Translations under genes and position numbers: made by a program
Shown: piece by piece, positions 1 through 7,394 of the stretch
Numbering within the stretch: position 1 is the stretch's first letter
How the letters are laid out: each line of letters begins with the position of its first letter
Source: Bacteroidota bacterium
GTDB taxonomy: Bacteria > Bacteroidota > Bacteroidia > Chitinophagales > LD1
Direction of reading: 5' to 3'
NCBI GenBank assembly: GCA_947457525.1
Contig: CANGXE010000014.1
Location: forward strand, 1 to 13,667
Length of the DNA: 13,667 bases
Notes under the pieces: generated by a model
Told to the model about the DNA's origin: nothing
What the model saw: only the letters and a program-made list of their open reading frames with translations
The model's database searches: none

Positions 1-1062
1 CGGTGCCCACTCTTCGATTTCATCGGCTATCAAACAGTTTTCGTTGTTTACTGCGTGCTCAGATATGCCTTGCGGGGAGCAAACTTGCGGAATTTGACAG
101 AGCAAAAACTCTTGGTGTTTCATGCCTATTTTGCCGGTGTTACCAAAGCTTTTGACCGTAAAAGGCGAGATGCCGATGTCAAAACTTTGAATAAGCTCTT
201 CATAGTTTTTCCCATAGCGATGGTATTCAATTTCAGCACCGGGTATATCTATTGCAACATTCTGTCGGCAGATAATGATGAATTTAAAGGGATATTTTGC
301 TGCCACTTTTTGCAATTCTTTTTCAATATCTTTTACATAGTCAAAATTATATGGGCTGCCCATCCAACCGATTACAAACTTATCTTTTTGCTCCCAGCTG
401 ATTCTGAGTTTGTAATCATCTTCGATAACCGTATAGTTAAATCGAAAAACCTTTTCCTTAAAAATTGGGCGGTAGAAATTATACAAACCTTCATAAGCTA
501 CAGTAATTCTATCCGCTTGCCCAAAAATATCCATGATTAAGTTAGGATTTCCTTCGTAGTCTGTTCCATCAGTGCTGTCAATAACAAAGTAGGGTACCAT
601 TTTTTTGATAGCGCGTTCCCAAAACGCATCTTTTGACGGATAGTAAGGCAAAAACCAACGATCTACCCACACCACATCATATTTTCGCAAGGCTAAAAGT
701 TGTGGAAATCTACGGAGCAATATTTTGATATAGAACCAATAGCGAATGGTCCAAGAGTTGCCCTCATACTCATTTACCTTTTCGGCCATGGTGCCCACAT
801 AGAAATTGTCGAATTTAATCCCCTCTTTCTCGAAATATCCTTTCCATTTGCCTAAGCGCGTAAAGCTTGCAGAAGGGAAGTCGTATGGCCAAAACCAAAC
901 TGCCGCTATGGATTTGATTTGATCAGGTTTTTTGCCCGAAAATTTAAAGATTGTAGTATATAGTCGAATGAAATTTTTGATCAAAAACAACAAAATCAAA
1001 AAAACAAGGTAGACCGGTTTACGGGTATAGAAATCAAGCTTACTACTTTGTTGGGTAGCCAT
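1..1062 (-). CDS. Glycosyltransferase, GT-B fold (GT4-like), C-terminus cut by window edge
   Basis: Transfers a sugar from a nucleotide donor during polysaccharide assembly; donor and acceptor cannot be told. Reading the minus strand from the ATG at 1062-1060 gives 354 codons without a stop up to base 1, so the protein continues outside the window. Residues about 15-33 are strongly hydrophobic and followed by basic residues, suggesting an N-terminal membrane anchor or monotopic helix facing the cytoplasm. The motif IGWMGSP (residues 231-237) is the usual opening of the C-terminal nucleotide-binding Rossmann domain of GT4 enzymes. Later come DIGISPF (295-301) and a region around K311-P330 (KIGMKHQEF, then CQIPQVCSP) that corresponds to the GT4 donor-binding segment; a textbook EX7E pair is not obvious. 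It lies 55 bp downstream of the epimerase gene on the same strand and is probably co-transcribed. The call of glycosyltransferase is firm; the specificity is unknown. Confidence 0.85.
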   Translation of the reverse strand, partial: MATQQSSKLDFYTRKPVYLVFLILLFLIKNFIRLYTTIFKFSGKKPDQIKSIAAVWFWPYDFPSASFTRLGKWKGYFEKEGIKFDNFYVGTMAEKVNEYEGNSWTIRYWFYIKILLRRFPQLLALRKYDVVWVDRWFLPYYPSKDAFWERAIKKMVPYFVIDSTDGTDYEGNPNLIMDIFGQADRITVAYEGLYNFYRPIFKEKVFRFNYTVIEDDYKLRISWEQKDKFVIGWMGSPYNFDYVKDIEKELQKVAAKYPFKFIIICRQNVAIDIPGAEIEYHRYGKNYEELIQSFDIGISPFTVKSFGNTGKIGMKHQEFLLCQIPQVCSPQGISEHAVNNENCLIADEIEEWAP

Positions 1063-1117
1063 ACGAAGGAAATAAAACTAGTTTAACGGTTAATAGTGAT
1101 TTACACAACAACTCTAA

Positions 1118-2086
1118 TTACTGTTTAGCTACCTGTTCGCTAATCCATTTAAAGGTTCGCTCCATGCCTTCTCTCAGCGGACGCGAAGGTTGCCATCCAA
1201 GTTTTTCTCCGATTAGTTTATTGTCTGAGTTTCTGCCACGCACACCAGTTGGGCCGGGGATGTTGTTGATGGAAATGTTTTTGCTCGATATCTCAATGAC
1301 CATTTTAGCTAAATCATTGATGGAAATCATTTCTTCGGAACCTATATTTACCGGACCCGAAAAATCAGATTCTACCAATCTGCGAACGGCTTCAACACAC
1401 TCATCAACATATAAAAACGAGCGAGTTTGTTTGCCATCGCCCCATATCTCAATGGATTCACCTTCTTTTGCCATAGCTACTTTACGGCAAACTGCAGCCG
1501 GAGCTTTTTCTTTGCCACCTTGCCAGGTGCCTTCAATGCCAAAGATATTATGAAAACGAGCTACTCGTGCCTGCAAACCATAGTTTCGTTGAAAAGCTAA
1601 AAACAAACGTTCGCTGAATAATTTTTCCCAACCATACTCACTATCCGGGTTGGCAGGATAAGCAGAATCTTCGTTGCATTTTGGGTTGTCCGGATCCATT
1701 TGATTGTGTTCAGGATACATACAAGCCGAAGAGGAATAAAACACTTTCCCCACTTTATGTTTTACGCAAAGCTCCACGATATTGATATTAATAAGCACAG
1801 AATTGTGCATCACGTTTGCATCGTTTTCACCGGTGAAAATATAGCCGGCACCACCCATATCTGCAGCTAGTTGGTAAACTTGGTCAAAATTTTGGTCCAA
1901 TACTCTACGGCAAACCTCTTGTTCGCGCAAATCGCCAATGATAAAATCGTCTGCCCCGGTTGGTGAAAATTCCGGATTTTTTAAATCAGCACCACGTACC
2001 CAAAATCCTTCACTTTTTAATTTATTTACTAAATGGCTGCCGATGAACCCCCCGGCACCTAATACTAAGGCTTTTTTACTTGTCAT
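1118..2086 (-). CDS. GDP-mannose 3,5-epimerase-like NAD-dependent epimerase (SDR family)
   Basis: Extended short-chain dehydrogenase of 322 residues. The NAD-binding glycine motif GAGGFIG is at residues 10-16. From recalled plant GDP-mannose 3,5-epimerase (GME) sequences, the match runs along the whole protein: DMGGAGYIF near 76-84, SSSACMYPE near 118-125, RFHNIFG near 177-183, GTWQGGKEKAPAA near 186-198, WGDGKQTRSF near 215-224 and GPTGVRGRNSDN near 278-289. The four catalytic positions of Arabidopsis GME (C145, Y174, K178, K217) fall at C122, Y151, K155 and K194 with identical spacing, and the arginine of the VRGR motif is R283. The predicted reaction is GDP-D-mannose to GDP-L-galactose and/or GDP-L-gulose in the cytoplasm. 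The ATG at 2086 directly precedes the Rossmann strand. It is first gene of a minus-strand pair with the downstream glycosyltransferase. Another NDP-sugar epimerase is possible but less likely given the conserved cysteine. Confidence 0.88.
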   Translation of the reverse strand: MTSKKALVLGAGGFIGSHLVNKLKSEGFWVRGADLKNPEFSPTGADDFIIGDLREQEVCRRVLDQNFDQVYQLAADMGGAGYIFTGENDANVMHNSVLININIVELCVKHKVGKVFYSSSACMYPEHNQMDPDNPKCNEDSAYPANPDSEYGWEKLFSERLFLAFQRNYGLQARVARFHNIFGIEGTWQGGKEKAPAAVCRKVAMAKEGESIEIWGDGKQTRSFLYVDECVEAVRRLVESDFSGPVNIGSEEMISINDLAKMVIEISSKNISINNIPGPTGVRGRNSDNKLIGEKLGWQPSRPLREGMERTFKWISEQVAKQ

Positions 2087-2115
2087 ATTTATTAATTGAG
2101 ATGATTAAGATGGAA

Positions 2116-2131
2116 CAAAAATATAAATTTG
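2116..2131. promoter_or_regulatory. Back-to-back divergent TAnnTTTG (-7) boxes
   Basis: In the 105-bp gap between the divergent epimerase and GT2 genes, CAAAAATA (2116-2123) reads TATTTTTG on the minus strand, and it is directly followed by TAAATTTG (2124-2131) on the plus strand. Both match the Bacteroidota -7 consensus TAnnTTTG exactly. Transcription would begin near 2109 leftward and near 2138 rightward, giving leaders of about 23 and 54 nt. No well-spaced -33 TTTG was found for either box, so this is a candidate only. Confidence 0.35.
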
Positions 2132-2139
2132 CGGTGCTT

Positions 2140-2157
2140 TTTGTTTAGATAAACAAA
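2140..2157. repeat. 18-bp inverted repeat in divergent intergenic region
   Basis: TTTGTTT and AAACAAA form perfect 7-bp arms around the 4-base centre AGAT. The repeat lies just after the predicted rightward start site and inside the GT2 leader, so it could be an operator for a dimeric regulator or a weak RNA hairpin. The arms are AT-rich, so chance occurrence cannot be excluded. Confidence 0.4.
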
Positions 2158-2191
2158 CTGAAAAATAAATTAAGTTACAACGTGCGTTTCA

Positions 2192-3265
2192 ATGTCAAAC
2201 ATATCAATAGTAATACCATCCTATAATCGTGCCGGAGTTATAGGCCATACACTTCAATCTTTGATAGATCAAACTTATCAAGACTGGGAGTGTATAATAG
2301 TAGATGATGGCTCAACAGACGGCACACTTGAGGTTATTCAAACTTTTGTAAAACAAGATAATCGGTTTAGTTTCTACAAAAGAGATCGTTTGCCTAAAGG
2401 AGCGCCAACTTGTAGAAATATAGGCTGGAGAAGAGCTAAAGCGGACAAAATTATATTTCTAGACTCAGATGATTTGTTTTTGCCTTGGGCAATTGAAGAA
2501 AGGATGGCGCTAACGTATAGGAACAACAACTTAGATTTATGTGTTTTTCAATCGCTTGATCTTTTTTCAGAAAGTCCACCAAGGTTTAGAGGTAATCCTA
2601 AACTTAAAGATTACCTCGCTGCGTTTTTGACCTTCCAAACCACCTTTCAAACCACGAGTTTAGTATGGAAAAAAGAATTATTGGTTAAGCTTAATGGCTG
2701 GTGGGAGGGAAACATGAGGTGGGACGATCCGGAGATACACAGCAGAGCACTTGCGTCAGGGGCATCACTCAAGTGGGTATCAGAAATTCCCGATACGTTG
2801 ATTAGAAATGGGAATATTGACCAGTTTAAGATTACTGACTTAGGTAAAATCTATAGCTTGTATACCCAAAAAATAGACACCTATATTTTTGTGTACAATC
2901 AACTTGAAGAGAGTTACAAGAAGTTGTTTAGCAAAAGCATTAAAAGTGAAATCTGGTCATTTATCGCATACCTTAGCCGTCAACAAATTAATGAAATCGC
3001 TAATAAACTGTCTGAAGCTAATGTACTTGATGCTAACGAAACAAATCACTATAAATCGACAGGAGCATTGTATTCATGGGTTAAAAATATTCCTATTTTA
3101 AGAAGCATTGTTTTTCGCTTTTTGATAAAAACGAATATAACTGCGCCAGAGAAATACACTCCATATGAAGACAATATTGCTTGGAAGGCATTTCAAACTA
3201 AGTTAAATCTATATTACAATGGCAATTTGCCCGAGTCTATGTCTGTGTTTAATCTTTTAAAATAG
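2192..3265 (+). CDS. Glycosyltransferase family 2 (GT-A fold)
   Basis: A cytoplasmic inverting GT2 enzyme of 357 residues, predicted to add one sugar of the repeat unit. The first 100 residues hold the family signature: ISIVIPSYNRAG (4-15) as the first beta strand, IIVDDGSTDGT (35-45) for nucleotide binding, and DSDD (91-94) as the metal-binding DXD motif. WDDPEIHSRA further on resembles the region carrying the catalytic acidic residue. The second half (about 230-357) is not recognisable and probably sets acceptor specificity. No membrane helix is evident. The ATG at 2192 places the first strand right at the N-terminus, as usual. It is the only plus-strand gene between two minus-strand blocks, so it needs its own promoter (TAAATTTG box at 2124-2131). 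Its last 52 bases are also coding sequence of the opposite GT2 gene. Residues TFQTTFQT come from a 12-bp tandem duplication. Confidence 0.9.
   Translation: MSNISIVIPSYNRAGVIGHTLQSLIDQTYQDWECIIVDDGSTDGTLEVIQTFVKQDNRFSFYKRDRLPKGAPTCRNIGWRRAKADKIIFLDSDDLFLPWAIEERMALTYRNNNLDLCVFQSLDLFSESPPRFRGNPKLKDYLAAFLTFQTTFQTTSLVWKKELLVKLNGWWEGNMRWDDPEIHSRALASGASLKWVSEIPDTLIRNGNIDQFKITDLGKIYSLYTQKIDTYIFVYNQLEESYKKLFSKSIKSEIWSFIAYLSRQQINEIANKLSEANVLDANETNHYKSTGALYSWVKNIPILRSIVFRFLIKTNITAPEKYTPYEDNIAWKAFQTKLNLYYNGNLPESMSVFNLLK
2590..2616. repeat. 8-bp inverted repeat inside GT2 gene
   Basis: AGGTAATC (2590-2597) and GATTACCT (2609-2616) are perfect inverted copies separated by 11 bases. The element lies within the GT2 coding sequence, 14 bases before a tandem duplication. 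It has no U-rich tail and is not a terminator. Confidence 0.4.
2630..2653 (+). repeat. 12-bp tandem duplication in GT2 coding sequence
   Basis: ACCTTCCAAACC (2630-2641) is followed directly by ACCTTTCAAACC (2642-2653). The two copies differ at one synonymous base, and each encodes Thr-Phe-Gln-Thr. This looks like an in-frame slippage duplication that has begun to diverge. Confidence 0.6.
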
Positions 3266-4200
3266 CGATTCTTTAAGAAAAAGAGCAAACATTTGTTTAG
3301 GTAGATCAGTTTGCTAAAGTCAAAAAAACCAATCTCTGTTTTGAAGTAGTAAAGGTATGCTTCTCTAAAGAACTTTGAGTAGCCGGATTTCACCGCTAAG
3401 AAAAGTAATGCATCTGCATCTTTACTCAATCTTTCTTTGATTTTTTTTGCAATTTCAACATCTCCTTTTTGCAAATAATAGCTTAACAAAAATGTGTAAG
3501 TAGATATATTATTTCTTTTTTGTGTAAATTCATTGACCATACTCCAAACCCCACCTTGGTGTTTTCTGTAAGCACCCATCACATCAGCCATGTAATTATA
3601 CTTGCCATATTGACCTATCAGCGATGTGAGGAAAGTGTCCCCATTTTTTACCAAACTGGCTTTTTCGACATATTCATTGAGCACGGGCTTGGCCCTAAAC
3701 ACCATACTTAATGTGGGGATTAGAAAACCAAGTTTTAACTCTTCTGAAGAGGCGTCTCTTTTGTACTCTCTACCCAGATAAGAATCAGCTATAGTTTTAG
3801 TATGCTCATCTACAAAAATAACATCGTGTCCAGTAATCACATACTCTGGATTTTTTTCTAAAAAATCTACTTGTTTTTGAAGTTTGTAAGGGTCTGTCCA
3901 ATAATCATCGCCATCACACAAAGCGACATATTTACCCTTACATTGTTCCAGTGCCCATATAAAATTTGGCATCATGCCCTTATTGTAGGTATGTCTTGTA
4001 TATTTAATTCTGTACCCATAAGGGTGATTAGCAATTAATTCATTTACAATATCGGGCGTGTGGTCAGGGGATAGGTCATCGGCCACTATCAACTCTAATT
4101 CAAAATCACCTATTTGTTCTATTACAGACAACACGGCAGCCCTTATAAACTGTTCGTGCTTGTAGGTGACCATCACTACTGATACTGTAATGTTTGACAT
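3214..4200 (-). CDS. Glycosyltransferase family 2 (GT-A fold)
   Basis: GT2 glycosyltransferase of 328 residues, acting at the cytoplasmic face of the membrane. Visible motifs are VSVVMVTYKHEQFI (6-19), ELIVADDLSPDHT (36-48) and the metal-binding CDGDDYWTDPYKLQKQ stretch (95-110; DGD at 96-98), which is characteristic of a common GT2 subgroup in polysaccharide loci. HQGGVWS in the second half resembles the later acceptor or catalytic region of this subgroup. It is the last gene of the four-gene minus-strand operon and starts 1 bp after the acyltransferase stop codon, so translation is probably coupled. Its C-terminal 16 codons plus stop lie antisense to the end of the plus-strand GT2 gene (3214-3265). 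No independent terminator is visible beyond its end. Sugar specificity cannot be read; a link to the dideoxy-amino sugar made by the two genes just upstream is a reasonable inference only. Confidence 0.9.
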   Translation of the reverse strand: MSNITVSVVMVTYKHEQFIRAAVLSVIEQIGDFELELIVADDLSPDHTPDIVNELIANHPYGYRIKYTRHTYNKGMMPNFIWALEQCKGKYVALCDGDDYWTDPYKLQKQVDFLEKNPEYVITGHDVIFVDEHTKTIADSYLGREYKRDASSEELKLGFLIPTLSMVFRAKPVLNEYVEKASLVKNGDTFLTSLIGQYGKYNYMADVMGAYRKHQGGVWSMVNEFTQKRNNISTYTFLLSYYLQKGDVEIAKKIKERLSKDADALLFLAVKSGYSKFFREAYLYYFKTEIGFFDFSKLIYLNKCLLFFLKNRYFKRLNTDIDSGKLPL

Positions 4201-4201
4201 A

Positions 4202-4849
4202 TCAGAAAGATAAAGGCTCTAATTGTTTGATGATTTTAGCTGGCATGCCCACTACAAGCGAGTTGTCGGGTACATCTTTAGTGACTACAGCTCCGGCCCC
4301 TACAATTACATTTTCGCCCAATGTTACATGAGGTATCAAAATTGCATTTGTGCCTAACAAGCTATAATTGCCTATTTTGCAATTTCCCGAAACATTGACA
4401 CCGGGAGATAGCTCAACGAAATCACCCAAAACAGTATCGTGTCCAATTGTACAATTTAGATTTAATAAGCAGCCTTTAGATAGTTTTATGTCTGCTGTTA
4501 CAACGGACCCTGTCATGATGTTGCATCCGTCTTCTACGGTGTTGCCAAATTTCCCTACGCTTGCTCTGGGGCTAATGGTTGAAGAAAACTGACCGCCAAT
4601 ATCGCTAAACTTGGCATAAAGTTTTTTTCGCAATGCAGGATTGCCAGTACCGATGGTAAAACGGGGGTCTGTGTTTTGAAGAAAATATTGTGCTGCTGAA
4701 ATATTATTTAATATTGGAAATCTACCAAACATGGTTTCCGGCAAGCTAGGAGTTACATCATCGTAAAACACTACGTTGTTTAGGTCGTCTAACTGTCCTA
4801 AAATTTCTAGTACCTCTTTCGCAAAACCTTTGGCTCCAATGATTAGCAT
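4202..4849 (-). CDS. Sugar O/N-acyltransferase, NeuD/PglD/VioB family (left-handed beta helix)
   Basis: Acyl-CoA-dependent acyltransferase of 215 residues. The N-terminal part (MLIIGAKGFAKEVLEIL, 1-17) is the small Rossmann-like sugar-nucleotide domain typical of NeuD, PglD and VioB. From about residue 93 onward the sequence shows irregular hexapeptide repeats forming a left-handed beta helix (for example IGNYSLLGTNAILIPHVTLGENVIVGAGAVVT). H137 in CTIGHDTVLGDF aligns with the catalytic-base histidine of PglD. GMPAKII near 201-207 is the usual C-terminal acetyl-CoA-binding signature. The start codon overlaps the end of the aminotransferase gene by 7 bp, so the two are almost certainly translated together. 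The inferred reaction is acetylation of the 4-amino group installed by that aminotransferase, giving a dTDP-Qui4NAc-like donor. A different acyl group, or O-acetylation, cannot be excluded. It is not the shorter WbpD type, which lacks the N-terminal domain. Confidence 0.88.
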   Translation of the reverse strand: MLIIGAKGFAKEVLEILGQLDDLNNVVFYDDVTPSLPETMFGRFPILNNISAAQYFLQNTDPRFTIGTGNPALRKKLYAKFSDIGGQFSSTISPRASVGKFGNTVEDGCNIMTGSVVTADIKLSKGCLLNLNCTIGHDTVLGDFVELSPGVNVSGNCKIGNYSLLGTNAILIPHVTLGENVIVGAGAVVTKDVPDNSLVVGMPAKIIKQLEPLSF

Positions 4850-5919
4850 GCTTCTGTATTTATAATAGAAACTATTTGTTTTAACTTATCTTCTTCTATT
4901 CCAACATAAAGTGGCAAACACAATATTATTGACGCAATTTTTTCGGAAATTGGCATTGCCGCCCCATTGGTGTAGTTAATTGTATTTAAAGAAGGATAAA
5001 AGTATCTTCTAGGAAATACCTCAGTAGCTATCAAGGCTGCCTGAACTTTGAGTAAACTATGTTCAGTTTGAAAAATAACCGGGTAATAACTGTAATTCCA
5101 TTTAGTATCTTCTCTTAATTTGAGCTTTAAAATTTTAGCAAAATCCAAATTTTGGTTGTAAAAAGACACTACTTTCTGCCGACTTAGAATTATATCCTCC
5201 ATATAAGGAAAAACTGCTAAACCCATGGCGGCTTGAAGTTCAGAAATTTTGGCGTTTATGCCTAGTCCATGAAAGTCTAAGGGGCCATTGTGACCAAAAT
5301 TGTGGCTATAGAAAATCTTGTTGAATAATTCGGGATCATTGCAAAAAATAGCACCTCCTTCGCCTGTGTGGAAGAGTTTGGTAGCATGAAAACTGCAAGT
5401 GCTCACATCGCCATAGTCAAAAATGCTTTTGCCTTGGTAAGTTACTCCAAAACAATGTGCGGCATCGTAGATGACTTTCAAATTATATTTTCTGGCAATT
5501 GCATCGATGACTTCAATATTGCAGGGATTACCAAACACGTGCGTAGCCAAAATGCAGGTTGTTTTTTCAGTAATGGCTGCTTCAATTTTTGTTTCGTCAA
5601 TGGTCAAATATTCAGGGTGAATGTCAACAAACACTGGCGTGCAGTTTTCCCAAACAATAGCCGCAGTGGTAGCTACATAGCTAAAAGGTGTGGTGATGAC
5701 TTCGCCACCATTGCCCAATAATTTCAGCGCGATTTGGAGCGGAATGGTGCCATTATTCATGATAAGAACATTGTTCACTCCCAAATAAGTCATCAATTTG
5801 GCCTCTAATTCTTTGACTAATTCACCACGGTTAGTTAACCAATGGTTGTCGTATGCACGTTGTACTTGTGCAGTATATTCTTCAATGGGAGGCAAAAACG
5901 TCTTAGTAACCGGTATCAT
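4843..5919 (-). CDS. DegT/DnrJ/EryC1/StrS sugar aminotransferase, VioA-like
   Basis: PLP-dependent nucleotide-sugar aminotransferase of 358 residues. Its N-terminus (MIPVTKTFLPP) and the segments EVITTPFSYVATT (73-85), ATHVFGNPCN (125-134), VIYDAAHCFGV (149-159) and FHATKLFHTGEGGAIF (177-192) closely follow VioA, the dTDP-4-amino-4,6-dideoxyglucose transaminase, as I recall it. K181 is the predicted Schiff-base lysine, and D152 should pair with the PLP ring nitrogen. The predicted product is dTDP-4-amino-4,6-dideoxyglucose made from the 4-keto-6-deoxy intermediate, with glutamate as amino donor. The RmlA and RmlB enzymes that would supply this intermediate are not in the window. The gene starts immediately after the flippase stop codon and overlaps the acyltransferase start by 7 bp, which supports a two-step 4-acylamino sugar pathway. 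The 4-epimeric product (galacto configuration) remains possible. Confidence 0.88.
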   Translation of the reverse strand: MIPVTKTFLPPIEEYTAQVQRAYDNHWLTNRGELVKELEAKLMTYLGVNNVLIMNNGTIPLQIALKLLGNGGEVITTPFSYVATTAAIVWENCTPVFVDIHPEYLTIDETKIEAAITEKTTCILATHVFGNPCNIEVIDAIARKYNLKVIYDAAHCFGVTYQGKSIFDYGDVSTCSFHATKLFHTGEGGAIFCNDPELFNKIFYSHNFGHNGPLDFHGLGINAKISELQAAMGLAVFPYMEDIILSRQKVVSFYNQNLDFAKILKLKLREDTKWNYSYYPVIFQTEHSLLKVQAALIATEVFPRRYFYPSLNTINYTNGAAMPISEKIASIILCLPLYVGIEEDKLKQIVSIINTEAC

Positions 5920-7368
5920 CTATTTCTTTGGAACAAATTTAGTAATTATCATATCTTTCAATTCATGAATAGTTTCTTGTTCGAACCAATAGCATAGGGT
6001 GGAATAGAGAATTAAAAATAAAGGGGTAATAAAAAATATCTTTGACCACCACCCGGCAATAAACTCATCAACATTAAAGCAGATAAAGATGGTTACTAGG
6101 CCAGCGAATAAAAATTTATATACTAATTTTAGTTGATCTAGAACGGATAGATTAATCAATGTTTTGGAGTATTGAGCATTTAAGAAATAAGCCGCTAGAG
6201 ATATAAAAATGGTTCCGGAAACAAAATAAAGCATACCTAATTTGAATGAAGCCAGTAATATTAAAACAATTAAAATCTTCTTAAATATTTCTAATCTAAA
6301 AAAGAGATCTGATCTGCCTTTGATTAGAATAAGAGATAGATTGATTACATGAAGCGGAAATAGAATTGCAGCTGTGCACAAAATTTGAAGAAGTTGAACT
6401 GCTGGCAGCCACTTTTCGGTAATAGATACAATAATTAAAGGTTTGGCTAAGATGACCAATAAAAGCATAACGGGCGTGTTTATAAAAATAGCTAGTTTGA
6501 TTACTTTTTTAAACAAGTTTCGCATGCGAAGTTCATCATTCTGCACGGCCGCTAGCGCGGGGGCTACCACGGCCATTAGCGGGTTGGTAATATTATTGGC
6601 CGCTATGTTTTTATAGTTATCGGCTCGTGCGAAATAACCTAAGTCAGCCGGAGCATATAATTTACCTATTATGATTGGGTAGATGTTCTCAAAAAAAGAG
6701 TTTAATAACCCAGATAGGCTGAGTTTATAGCTAAATGAAAATAGTTTGATAAATATAGGTCTTGAAAAATTTAGCACAAAGGGATTGTAGCCTGATTTAA
6801 GGGTGGTAACAGACATCACTAAGATGCTGTTCAGCAGCGTTTGAGTAATGAGCGCCCAGATGCCATAGCCATTATAAGCCATAAAAAGCCCAACAGTACC
6901 GGAAATCAATATGGCCGGAAAGTTGATGACGGCCATTTTTTTAAACTTCAACTCTCTCGATAAAATAACTTTGGGTACCAAACTCATGGCATTGATCACA
7001 AATCCCCAAGACATAACCCGAATGACCAGTATCAATTTATCTTGGTTATAAAAATTGGCAATTTGTGGTGCTAGTAAAGTAAATAACAGACAAAGCAACA
7101 AGGCAACTGTCACATTAAAAACAAAAACAGTATTGTAAAATAAGGTGTTTGTATTTTTTTCTCGAACCAAGGCAGTAGACATGCCGCTATCTATAACCGA
7201 AGAGCTTATGGCAGTAAATATGGTTATGGTGGCTATTAAACCATACTCGTGTGGCGCAATCACTCGGGCTAAGAAAATGCCAATCATAAACGAAGCTGCT
7301 TGCGAGCCAATGTCGCCTGCAAATTTCCATATTATGGCGTCAAATGATTTCTGTTTTAAGTTTTCCAT
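5920..7368 (-). CDS. Wzx-type lipid-linked oligosaccharide flippase (MOP/PST superfamily)
   Basis: Integral inner-membrane protein of 482 residues with hydrophobic segments along its whole length, consistent with 12 or more helices. The N-terminal pattern, WKFAGDIGSQAASFMIGIFLAR (14-35) followed by VIAPHEYGLIATI (36-48), is typical of the polysaccharide exporter family, including WzxC-like proteins. SGLLNSFFENIYPIIIGKLYAPADLGYFARADNY in the middle is the repeat-like second half seen in this family. It is predicted to flip undecaprenyl-pyrophosphate-linked repeat units to the periplasm. It is the first gene of the minus-strand operon, and its stop codon abuts the aminotransferase ATG with no intervening base. 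A candidate promoter (7395-7422) lies just upstream. The ATG at 7368 is preceded by no Shine-Dalgarno-like sequence. Because Wzx proteins can show substrate preference, its location with the amino-sugar genes suggests the flipped unit contains that sugar; this is inference. Confidence 0.9.
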   Translation of the reverse strand: MENLKQKSFDAIIWKFAGDIGSQAASFMIGIFLARVIAPHEYGLIATITIFTAISSSVIDSGMSTALVREKNTNTLFYNTVFVFNVTVALLLCLLFTLLAPQIANFYNQDKLILVIRVMSWGFVINAMSLVPKVILSRELKFKKMAVINFPAILISGTVGLFMAYNGYGIWALITQTLLNSILVMSVTTLKSGYNPFVLNFSRPIFIKLFSFSYKLSLSGLLNSFFENIYPIIIGKLYAPADLGYFARADNYKNIAANNITNPLMAVVAPALAAVQNDELRMRNLFKKVIKLAIFINTPVMLLLVILAKPLIIVSITEKWLPAVQLLQILCTAAILFPLHVINLSLILIKGRSDLFFRLEIFKKILIVLILLASFKLGMLYFVSGTIFISLAAYFLNAQYSKTLINLSVLDQLKLVYKFLFAGLVTIFICFNVDEFIAGWWSKIFFITPLFLILYSTLCYWFEQETIHELKDMIITKFVPKK

Positions 7369-7394
7369 TTACAATGAAATACGATAAACTAGGA

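Noticed and set aside
55..540. Plus-strand open frame of 161 codons near the left edge
   Set aside because: It is antisense to the glycosyltransferase on the minus strand, whose frame is continuous from 1062 to base 1 and carries clear GT-B motifs. The plus-strand translation resembles no family I know.
3266..3300. Possible bidirectional terminator after the plus-strand GT2 gene
   Set aside because: TTCTTTAAGAA forms only a tiny AT stem with no proper loop. The region is coding sequence of the minus-strand GT2 gene.
4202..5919. Aminotransferase and acyltransferase as the WbpE and WbpD partners of wbpB
   Set aside because: The aminotransferase follows VioA in its N-terminus and PLP-lysine region rather than WbpE, and the acyltransferase has the NeuD/PglD N-terminal domain that WbpD lacks. 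They are also in a separate, divergent operon.
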